Source of the DNA: a virus
Length of the DNA: 57,462 nt
Strand: one strand, 5' to 3'
Virus record (IMG/VR): IMGVR_UViG_3300005466_000007
Span: 1 to 57,462 of that record
The stretch's first letter is position 1; every line of letters begins with the position of its first letter. Of this stretch, positions 47,239 to 53,709 are shown piece after piece. Both the position numbers and the translations under genes were made by a program. The notes below the pieces were generated by a model. The model saw nothing but the letters and a program-made list of their open reading frames with translations, was not told where the DNA came from and ran no database searches.

Positions 47239-48878
47239 CCAAGACCGTTGACAAGCTTACACCTGCCGACTGGCAGCGTATGGACATTGCGGAGCTTATC
47301 GACCGCAACGAGTCTGCGAACTGGTCGGACATGGGTTGCTACAAAACCTCCACAGCACTGTGGACGCATGACTACAAGGTGAAGCGCGATAAGATCGCAA
47401 CCCCTAGCATACTGGTTATCACGAACAGATCAGGTAAGGGTGCGTTCTTCCGCGATATCCCTAAGACCACTGACGGCTACACGATCCTGAACGTTGACAC
47501 CAATAAGGTGTCTATGGTTATCGGCGGTCGTAGCCTGAAGATCGGCAAGGATTACCCCGCCGAAGTGAAGGTGCCGCATATCACAGTTACGCACTACCAC
47601 GTCTTCCAGAAGTGTAACACCGGTAAGACTCAGGAGTGCCCGGACTGTAAGGGTATCGGCCTACAGGAGTTTAGGTGGGTACGCAACAAAGAGGGCAAGA
47701 TGGACAAAGTGGGTATCCCCTGCGATACCTGCAATATGAAGGGTAACCTGCCTCTGCCCGATACTCAGGGTGATCGCCTGCTTAAGAAGCATTGGGACGT
47801 TGTTATCGTAGACGAAGCCCACAGGATGAAGAACCCTGATACCCACTGGACTAAGAACATCAAGAAACTGAAGTGTACCTATAAGCACATTATGACAGGA
47901 ACGGGCTTTATTAACCGTCCTGACGAAATCTTCAGTCTGTTGCAGTTTCTCGATCCTCAGAAGTATACATCGTTTTGGGACTTCCGAGGGTACTTCTGCG
48001 AGATTGACGATTGGAGCGGTTGGGCCGTCGTTAAGGGTGTCTTGCCTCACCGCAAGGACGAGTTCCGTAAGCTCGTTAGAGAGTTTGGCCCTCGGCGCGA
48101 GAAGACTGAGGTACTTAAGCACCTTACCGAACCTGTCTACGAAGAGAAGGTTGTGGCGCTTTCACCGACACAGCGCCGCATGTACAACGATATCAAGCAC
48201 GAACTGGAAACGCTCGACCAACAGGGTTATCCGATTACCAGCCCGAACGTGTTGTCTCAGCTTAACAGGCTCAGGCAGGTCTGTGTGGCTACGCCGGAAG
48301 TCGTAAGCGAGTATTACGACGAGAAGGAAGAACGGCGCGTTATCGAGATTAGGCTGGTAGAACCGTCATCTAAGCTCGACGCCTTTATGGAGGTCTTGGA
48401 CGGTTTGCGGTGGGACGACGAATCTCGCCAACAGATCGTTGTCTTCTCTAACTTCAACGATCCGCTGGAACTGCTGACTAAGAGACTTGAGACAGCTAAG
48501 GTACCGTACATCTGGATGCAGGCTAAGGACAACGACGATACCCGCTTCCGCAAGTGGTATCAGGATTGGCCGACGAAGGAACATCAGGTCTTCCTTAGTA
48601 CTGTTAGCCTGGGTGGTGAGTCTATCGACCTTACCTCCGCTCAGTACGTTTGCTTCCTTGACCAGTCTTGGAGTCCGAAGGACAACAACCAGGCGCGTGA
48701 CCGTATCTGGCGTCCGGGGCAGGTTAACACTCCGGTCGTTATCAACCTCTTCGCCGAAGACACGGTTGACTACTACGTGCTGGATAAGCTCAAGACGAAG
48801 CAGAACTGGTTTAACGAAATCTTCGGTCGTGATGAAAGCGCAATCCCGCCCGAACTGCTGAAAGGTCTAGCAGCATGA
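47235..48878 (+). CDS. SNF2-type helicase with inserted zinc region
   Basis: The 547-residue product (GTG 47235) has DMGCYKTSTALW (Walker A, residues 31-42), VIVDEAHRMKNP (motif II, near 189) and MTGTGFINRPDEIF (motif III) in the first RecA-like domain. The second has FLSTVSLGGESIDLTSA (motif V, near 455) and QARDRIWRPGQ (motif VI, near 485). Between motifs I and II, residues 126-170 form a CxxC...CxxC insertion of DnaJ type (CPDCKGIG, CDTCNMKG). SNF2-type phage proteins remodel or unwind DNA in replication or recombination. The insertion is unusual. Confidence 0.9.
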   Translation: MTKTVDKLTPADWQRMDIAELIDRNESANWSDMGCYKTSTALWTHDYKVKRDKIATPSILVITNRSGKGAFFRDIPKTTDGYTILNVDTNKVSMVIGGRSLKIGKDYPAEVKVPHITVTHYHVFQKCNTGKTQECPDCKGIGLQEFRWVRNKEGKMDKVGIPCDTCNMKGNLPLPDTQGDRLLKKHWDVVIVDEAHRMKNPDTHWTKNIKKLKCTYKHIMTGTGFINRPDEIFSLLQFLDPQKYTSFWDFRGYFCEIDDWSGWAVVKGVLPHRKDEFRKLVREFGPRREKTEVLKHLTEPVYEEKVVALSPTQRRMYNDIKHELETLDQQGYPITSPNVLSQLNRLRQVCVATPEVVSEYYDEKEERRVIEIRLVEPSSKLDAFMEVLDGLRWDDESRQQIVVFSNFNDPLELLTKRLETAKVPYIWMQAKDNDDTRFRKWYQDWPTKEHQVFLSTVSLGGESIDLTSAQYVCFLDQSWSPKDNNQARDRIWRPGQVNTPVVINLFAEDTVDYYVLDKLKTKQNWFNEIFGRDESAIPPELLKGLAA

Positions 48879-49087
48879 AGCGTGATTACCCTCACCTGTT
48901 TACGGAGGAAGAGGAAGAAGCGTTGCTCTACGGTTTAGACGAGTTACTCGCGGTAGATCAGACGATACTGGAACGGAAGTTTAAAGACCTCGATACTCTC
49001 ATGGGTATCCTTAAGGATGAATGGGAGAACGACATGCTTATCGGTGACGCAGGCGACTTGCTCAAGAAACTAGGTGTAGTCACGTGA
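48875..49087 (+). CDS. Acidic small protein, 70 aa
   Basis: The ATG at 48875 overlaps the helicase stop. The product is very acidic and helical (FTEEEEEALLYGLDELLAVD) and overlaps the next gene. It could be an inhibitor, adaptor or DNA mimic, but no family was recognised. Confidence 0.65.
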   Translation: MKRDYPHLFTEEEEEALLYGLDELLAVDQTILERKFKDLDTLMGILKDEWENDMLIGDAGDLLKKLGVVT

Positions 49088-49284
49088 GTACACTGGCTAT
49101 CGGTGATTGGGCGGTTCTTCCACTTTCGGTGGCTCTGCGCGATCTTAAGGATGCCGACCATCTAACCATTACACGCCGACGTAACGGGCCGCGTGTAGAG
49201 ATGCTTCTTATAGAGGCGGTCATGCCTGACGGGTCTACTAAAGAAATCGGAGTCTACGAACCGGAAGTCGAGGTATCGCAATGA
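49084..49284 (+). CDS. Hypothetical protein, 66 aa
   Basis: The GTG start at 49084 overlaps the previous stop. It is a small beta-rich protein (AIGDWAVLPLSVALRDLKDA; HLTITRRRNGPRVEMLLIEA). It is coupled on both sides. No family was recognised. Confidence 0.65.
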   Translation: MSTLAIGDWAVLPLSVALRDLKDADHLTITRRRNGPRVEMLLIEAVMPDGSTKEIGVYEPEVEVSQ

Positions 49285-49478
49285 GAACGATACAAACGGT
49301 AGTTGAGGATGATCGCAGTAACTTCCAGAAGGCGGAAGAGTGCCTCATTAAGCTAGACGAGGCAGGTCTACCGGAACGTCAGCTAGCTAACCTCCGTACA
49401 GCGGCTATCACGTTTGCAGTGCTCGCTGTGGTAGAACAGTTGCAAGACCTGCGAGGCTGGCCGGTACCACGAACATGA
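49281..49478 (+). CDS. Hypothetical protein, 65 aa
   Basis: The ATG at 49281 overlaps the previous stop. The product is helical (FQKAEECLIKLDEAGLPERQ; ITFAVLAVVEQLQDLRG). Its last codons overlap the start of the next membrane microprotein. No family was recognised. Confidence 0.65.
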   Translation: MRTIQTVVEDDRSNFQKAEECLIKLDEAGLPERQLANLRTAAITFAVLAVVEQLQDLRGWPVPRT

Positions 49479-49561
49479 CCCTTCTTGCCATTTTTTGGGT
49501 TGTGTGTGTTATCATCATGGTTTGCCAGTTTATATGGTGGGTAACCCGTGGCCGACACTGA
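49475..49561 (+). CDS. Membrane microprotein, 28 aa
   Basis: The ATG at 49475 overlaps the previous stop. The 28-residue product is a single hydrophobic helix (LLAIFWVVCVIIMVCQFIWW) with a basic tail (TRGRH). It overlaps the next gene's GTG. This is the second membrane microprotein of this arm. Confidence 0.5.
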   Translation: MTLLAIFWVVCVIIMVCQFIWWVTRGRH

Positions 49562-49733
49562 CCGCCATAAGGAAGAGCGTAGGGTTCGTAGGAACACTGC
49601 CATGCATAAGCTGATTAAGACCCAGACCGAGCGTGGACACACCTGTTGCCTGGATAAGCCCGATGTACCGGATAACTTCCGTAGGTGCATCGACTGTACT
49701 AAGCCACTTGACAACAGCGAAGATTCATGCTAA
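49548..49733 (+). CDS. Small zinc-site protein, 61 aa
   Basis: The GTG start at 49548 overlaps the microprotein. It is basic in its N-terminal half (RHKEERRVRRNTAMHKLIKT) and has CC (residues 33-34), CIDC (47-50) and a C-terminal Cys, a possible zinc site. Its end overlaps promoter P7. No family was recognised. Confidence 0.65.
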   Translation: MADTDRHKEERRVRRNTAMHKLIKTQTERGHTCCLDKPDVPDNFRRCIDCTKPLDNSEDSC

Positions 49734-49736
49734 GGT
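49708..49736 (+). promoter_or_regulatory. Sigma70-type promoter P7
   Basis: TTGACA (49708-49713), 17-nt spacer ending TGC, and TAAGGT (49731-49736). It drives the Cas4/RecB-like nuclease and the recombination genes after it. Confidence 0.75.
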
Positions 49737-49739
49737 GCT

Positions 49740-49861
49740 GTCTTCCCCCCTCCCCCTGTCGCACAGGGACGCACAGGCGGGCCAAGCGTTATCAGCGGCC
49801 CGAGCTACATAAACCGCACTAGACCGCTAAGACGGTCAGGCCAAGGTCAGGAGCAGAACCA
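49740..49861 (+). other. Leader with three hairpins
   Basis: The leader after P7 has CCCTGT/ACAGGG (loop CGC), CGGGCC/GGCCCG and GACCG/CGGTC (loop CTAAGA) hairpins, then AGGCCAAGGTCAGGAG before the TTG start. AGGCCAAGG also occurs inside the large structured region (44391 and 44638). This may be a regulatory leader; no riboswitch class is recognised. Confidence 0.45.
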
Positions 49862-51166
49862 TTGGCTAGCACGACAACAGCAGAGCCTCTCGCACCGCCG
49901 GTAGTCCCTAGTAAGTGGGATATCATCCCCATTCACACTAGCGACCGTGGTGCCTTTAAGGAGTGTCGGCGCAGGTGGGCTTGGTCTTCACCGAGTCGCC
50001 GCAACCTTTATCCTCGCATCGCTGCTATGGGTGTCTACATGCCGTTTTGGTTCGGTACGGGCATCCACAAGGGTATTCAGCATTACTACAGTAAGCTGAG
50101 TGAGAACCCGGCAGACGTGTTTCTCGCGTGGTTCGATCTTGAGTGGAACGGTGGGCTTGTCCACGAAACCGAGCTTCCTAGTGGTTACGCCGATAGGAAC
50201 CCTGTTCCGCAAGAGAACGGTTACTACCACGTCGCAGGCATTAAAGACCTGATGCCTTCCGCCGATGAGCGTTACGACGAGTTCATGGAGCATAAGGAGC
50301 TTGGCGTCGGTATGCTCAACTACTTCGTTGAGTACGCCGAAAGGCACGACGACTTCCGTATAGTCGCTAACGAGCATCTGTTCTCTGTGCCTATTCTCGG
50401 TGAGAACGGCAGGCCCATGTACGCGGAGGATAACCGCGTTATGCCGGAAGATTGGGAACCTTCGGAAGAAGAGAACATCTACGGCAGGATTAACATGGGT
50501 AAGAGAGGTCGTATCTTTAAGCAGGTTCACGCTCGCGGTCGCATGGATCAGATCGTCCAGATGAACGAGAGTGGACGTTACAAGATTCGTGACTACAAGA
50601 CCGCTGGTAAGCTCGATGACGATTACTTCGCGCATCTTGAGCTAGACGAGCAATGCACCACTTATCTGTGGGCAGGGCCGTTGGAAGCACAGATGTACGG
50701 TTTGGAGTATACGGACATTACGACGATTGACTACGTTGCAATCCGTAAAGCGTTTCCAAGGCCGCCTACTCCGCTAAAGAATAGTATGCCGAGTATGGAC
50801 AGGCAGAAGGAAAGCACCACAGCAGAAATGTTTGCTCAGTACATTAAGGATAACAACCTTAAGGTCGTGTACGACGGCAGCGTGAAGATGCAGGAATACT
50901 ACGCTTATCTGCTAGAGCGTGGAGAGAAGCAGTTTGTATGGGTTGAGTCTACGCACCGTAATTCAGCGCAGATCGCTAACGCAGGTTTGCGGCTTTACTA
51001 CGAGGCCAAGGACATGCTCGACCCCGACCTCATTCTGTATCCTAATCCCTCTAAGAACTATAGCTGCACTCGTTGTCGGTTCCGCTCTCCCTGCATCGCA
51101 GCAGAAGACGGTTCCGATTGGGAAGCTATGCTTAGGGGCAACTACATCGAGAACCATGATAGATAA
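49862..51166 (+). CDS. PD-(D/E)XK nuclease, Cas4/RecB-like
   Basis: The 434-residue product starts at TTG 49862. It has SDRGAFKECRRRW near residue 27, GTGIHKGIQHYY near 62, the catalytic GRMDQIVQ (about 225) and IRDYKTAGK (about 241), and QCTTYLWA with the QxxxY motif near 263. The C-terminus has CTRCRFRSPC near 401 that, with the Cys near 39, may ligate an Fe-S cluster, as in Cas4 and AddB. It would resect DNA ends in recombination. The adjacent RecA-like ATPase supports this. Confidence 0.9.
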   Translation: MASTTTAEPLAPPVVPSKWDIIPIHTSDRGAFKECRRRWAWSSPSRRNLYPRIAAMGVYMPFWFGTGIHKGIQHYYSKLSENPADVFLAWFDLEWNGGLVHETELPSGYADRNPVPQENGYYHVAGIKDLMPSADERYDEFMEHKELGVGMLNYFVEYAERHDDFRIVANEHLFSVPILGENGRPMYAEDNRVMPEDWEPSEEENIYGRINMGKRGRIFKQVHARGRMDQIVQMNESGRYKIRDYKTAGKLDDDYFAHLELDEQCTTYLWAGPLEAQMYGLEYTDITTIDYVAIRKAFPRPPTPLKNSMPSMDRQKESTTAEMFAQYIKDNNLKVVYDGSVKMQEYYAYLLERGEKQFVWVESTHRNSAQIANAGLRLYYEAKDMLDPDLILYPNPSKNYSCTRCRFRSPCIAAEDGSDWEAMLRGNYIENHDR

Positions 51167-51464
51167 CGTAATCACAGGTGGCAGGCAATCAGGCCGTACT
51201 ACGAGGCTGATTGAGCTTTGCGCCGAAGCTGAGGCTAAAGGTGAAGTGTCCTACATCGTGTGCCAGTCCCATAGCGAGTGTTATCGCATTGCTAAGCTCG
51301 CTGAGACTATGGAACTGAGGATTGCGTTTCCTATCTCTTACGACGAGTTTCGCAGCATTGGGCAGGGTCACTTCATTAAGAACTTCTACATCGACAACGC
51401 GGATACGTTGCTTGAATGGCTCGCTGGCCCTGTTAGCGTTAAGGCCATAACGGTGCAAACGTAA
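51156..51464 (+). CDS. Small P-loop protein, 102 aa
   Basis: The start chosen is ATG 51156, overlapping the nuclease stop. The N-terminus is a Walker A motif (TGGRQSGRTTRLIELC) and FYIDNADTLLEW near residue 78 looks like Walker B. The whole protein is about half the size of a normal P-loop domain, with no sensor or arginine finger recognised. It may be a minimal DNA-dependent ATPase. Confidence 0.7.
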   Translation: MIDNVITGGRQSGRTTRLIELCAEAEAKGEVSYIVCQSHSECYRIAKLAETMELRIAFPISYDEFRSIGQGHFIKNFYIDNADTLLEWLAGPVSVKAITVQT

Positions 51465-51847
51465 TGGACGTTATCATCGTAACAGACCCGAGCCAGCTTC
51501 CGGCTCCGCTTCGGGAGCTTATGGGCGATCTAATGGAAGACGAGATTAGTCGCCTTAAGTCCGAAGACGACCTTAACTACGAAGGCTGGTACTGCATCAA
51601 CGTTCAGCCTCGTAAGTGTCAGCACTGCGGTACGATGATGACGTACGTTGAGCCGCCGAACCTTCACCTTATCATCGTTTGGGAAGAGAAGGATGATCCC
51701 CACATGCTTGAAATGGCTCAGAGACTTAAGGATGGTAGACCGGAGATTGATCCTGATATCCGTGAGTATCATCCTATGATGGGTCACTGCATTTCGTGGG
51801 AAGACGTGATTAGTTTCCTTGACGACATTCCCGACGAAGATGACTAA
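51464..51847 (+). CDS. Hypothetical protein with zinc-site, 127 aa
   Basis: The ATG at 51464 immediately follows the previous stop. The product has an N-terminal strand (DVIIVTDPSQLPAPLRELMG), a CQHCGTMM site near residue 47 and an acidic C-terminus (VISFLDDIPDEDD). No family was recognised. Confidence 0.65.
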   Translation: MDVIIVTDPSQLPAPLRELMGDLMEDEISRLKSEDDLNYEGWYCINVQPRKCQHCGTMMTYVEPPNLHLIIVWEEKDDPHMLEMAQRLKDGRPEIDPDIREYHPMMGHCISWEDVISFLDDIPDEDD

Positions 51848-51998
51848 GCTCGACTCCGCTACAATCGCAGCATTGCTTAAGAAGGCCGACGAGCCTAAGT
51901 CGGTTAACCAGGCACCTTCACGCGAAGGTCTTGTATGGTGTGAGTTCTGCAAGGGCTACTACAACGAACACCATTACGGACGGGAGGTAGACGAGTAA
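51840..51998 (+). CDS. Small zinc-site protein with KLDSATIAALLKK start, 52 aa
   Basis: The ATG at 51840 overlaps the previous stop. Its N-terminus matches that of the 97-aa protein at 42745, and it has CEFC followed by His residues (CEFCKGYYNEHHYG), a possible zinc site. The shared N-terminal helix also occurs in the paralogue pair at 39312 and 44029. Confidence 0.6.
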   Translation: MTKLDSATIAALLKKADEPKSVNQAPSREGLVWCEFCKGYYNEHHYGREVDE

Positions 51999-52138
51999 TG
52001 CTAGGTAAACTCGTAGGCAAGGTTCTCGGAGAAGTCATCGCTGCTCCGCTTACTATCCCTGCTGAAGCTATCAAGCAGGCTGAGAAGGCAATGGACGAAG
52101 CCTTCTCCGACGAGGACGATAAGAAGGAAAAGAAGTAA
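51998..52138 (+). CDS. Small helical protein, 46 aa
   Basis: The ATG at 51998 overlaps the previous stop and the TAA overlaps the next ATG. The product is helical with an acidic, Lys-rich tail (FSDEDDKKEKK) and a hydrophobic patch (VIAAPLTIPAEAIKQA). Its composition resembles a small membrane-associated or amphipathic peptide. No family was recognised. Confidence 0.55.
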   Translation: MLGKLVGKVLGEVIAAPLTIPAEAIKQAEKAMDEAFSDEDDKKEKK

Positions 52139-52338
52139 TGGCTACGGTATATCGTTGTGACGGGTGCGATAAGGAGTCCAAGAACTACAACCCCTTTACT
52201 GGTGTTACTGTCAGTTACGACAGTAGAGTTCCTGACCATGAGGAACCTAAGACATACGACTTCTGCACTACTTGTCTCGGCAGCTTCAGAAGGAGCATTG
52301 AAGTGCTTACGACGGTTAGAGCAGACAAAGCAGCCTGA
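52138..52338 (+). CDS. Small zinc-finger protein, 66 aa
   Basis: The ATG at 52138 overlaps the previous stop. CDGCDKES (residues 6-13) and CTTCLGSF (near 43) form two CxxC pairs, typical of a zinc ribbon. The rest is mixed. It lies just before the RecA-like gene and may act in DNA transactions. Confidence 0.65.
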   Translation: MATVYRCDGCDKESKNYNPFTGVTVSYDSRVPDHEEPKTYDFCTTCLGSFRRSIEVLTTVRADKAA

Positions 52339-52351
52339 AAGGAGGTGAATC

Positions 52352-53152
52352 ATAGCTACTGCCGTTAAGACCAAGCCGACTGTTAACTCGGCTTTGCGAG
52401 ATACGCTTGGTGTGAAGCCTCCTGCTGAAAGCGTCGAGTTCCTTAATCTGCTCATCTACGGTGAGCCTGGTGTTGGGAAGACTCGTCTTGCTGGAAGTGC
52501 TGCTGACCACGAAGATACTTCTCCTGTGCTTATCCTCGATATTGAAGGTGGGGTTATCTCTTTGCGCGAAAGCCCTACCATCGACGTTATTCAGCTACGA
52601 GATATCGACAAGCTTGTTGACGTGTATAACAAGCTGGAAGAGCATAAGGGTGGAGGCTACAAGACCGTCGTTATCGACTCTCTTAGCGAGCTTCAGAAGC
52701 TAGACATGAAGACAGTGATGGAGCAAGAGTACAACGCTAATCCACAGAGAGTTGACAAGGACGTTCCCACACAGCGAGCATGGGGTAAGTCGCAGGAACG
52801 TCTACGCCGCATCATTCGCGGGTTCAAGGACTTGCCTGTGCATACCATTATGACCGCTAAGGTTACGTCCGTGACCGACGAGCAGACCAACGTTACGCAC
52901 TACTACCCGGCATTTCCTGGTAAGATGCGTGGCGATGCTCCGGGGTTCTTCGACGTTGTGGGATACATGCGTATCAGGGAGGAACAGAATGGCAAAGTAA
53001 GGAACCGCGTGTTGCAGATCGCAGCTAGCAGTAAGGTAGTTGCGAAGGATCGTACGGATAGTCTCGGTATCGTGGACGGGGAACATACCGGCGTTGTTAT
53101 CAATCCGACTATCCCCGACATGTGGCAAGTCATCAACAGTACCAACAAGTAA
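52352..53152 (+). CDS. RecA-like ATPase (AAA_24 / Sak4-type), apparent ATA start
   Basis: GGAGGTG (52341-52347) is spaced six bases from ATA 52352, which would give MATAVKTKPTVNSALRD as the start. An in-frame TGA lies just upstream, and the first standard start is TTG 52394 with no ribosome site. The 266-aa product has GEPGVGKTRLAG (Walker A, near residue 36), PVLILDIEGG and VVIDSLSELQKL (Walker B, near 105), matching AAA_24 and Sak4 single-strand annealing/recombination ATPases. The following gene is a single-strand-binding candidate, a pairing typical of Sak4. Confidence 0.85.
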   Translation: MATAVKTKPTVNSALRDTLGVKPPAESVEFLNLLIYGEPGVGKTRLAGSAADHEDTSPVLILDIEGGVISLRESPTIDVIQLRDIDKLVDVYNKLEEHKGGGYKTVVIDSLSELQKLDMKTVMEQEYNANPQRVDKDVPTQRAWGKSQERLRRIIRGFKDLPVHTIMTAKVTSVTDEQTNVTHYYPAFPGKMRGDAPGFFDVVGYMRIREEQNGKVRNRVLQIAASSKVVAKDRTDSLGIVDGEHTGVVINPTIPDMWQVINSTNK

Positions 53153-53165
53153 AAGGAGAGGAATA

Positions 53166-53648
53166 GTGGGTCTTAACCTGAATATGTCCGAGGCGGATCT
53201 TAAGGGCTTTGAGCCTCTTCCCGCTGGTACCTACGACGCTACGGTCTACGAGGTTACGATGCGTCAGACCAAGGGTGGCGAGGGTGCGAAGCTTCCCGCC
53301 GGTACGGACATGCTCAACGTGCAGTTCAAGATCGACGGTGGCGAGTACGATAACCGCCGTGTCTTCCGTAGCTTCATCATCGCCCCTGCTAAGGTCGATG
53401 GGAAGAAGTACGAGAAGAAGGCCATGTTCGACGGTATGCTCGCTAAGTTCTTCATGGCTATCGGCTATGAAGAGAGCGAGGTTATCTCGGACAGCTTCGA
53501 GCCAGAGTTCGATGAGCTGGCTGGTCGTGAGTGCCGCGTTACTCTCAGTGTCGTCCCTGGTGACGATGAGAAGGGTTACGAGCCTCGCAACGATGTTAAG
53601 GCAGTTCGTCCTCGGGCAGAGGCAACGGCTGGTTCGGCACTGATCTAA
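53166..53648 (+). CDS. DUF669-type single-strand DNA binding candidate
   Basis: The start chosen is GTG 53166 after AGGAGAGG, giving 160 aa; a longer frame runs into the ATPase gene. The pattern FEPLPAGTYDATVYEVTMRQ, FKIDGGEYDNRRVFRSFII and CRVTLSVVPGDDEKGYEPRN is that of the DUF669 oligonucleotide-binding-like proteins, commonly paired with Sak4-type ATPases. It would coat single-stranded DNA during replication and recombination. Confidence 0.8.
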   Translation: MGLNLNMSEADLKGFEPLPAGTYDATVYEVTMRQTKGGEGAKLPAGTDMLNVQFKIDGGEYDNRRVFRSFIIAPAKVDGKKYEKKAMFDGMLAKFFMAIGYEESEVISDSFEPEFDELAGRECRVTLSVVPGDDEKGYEPRNDVKAVRPRAEATAGSALI

Positions 53649-53665
53649 GGATCGGTAGATGCGCT

Positions 53666-53693
53666 AAAGGGGTTGTCTTACGGCAGCCCCTTT
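53666..53693 (+). terminator. Terminator-like hairpin with TTAC tetraloop
   Basis: AAAGGGGTTGTC (53666-53677) pairs with GGCAGCCCCTTT (53682-53693), including wobbles, around TTAC, giving a 12-bp stem. It follows the DUF669 stop. It matches the hairpins at 44344 and 7556 in stem and loop type. No T-run follows. Confidence 0.6.
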
Positions 53694-53709
53694 GGTGCGT
53701 CAATCGCTC

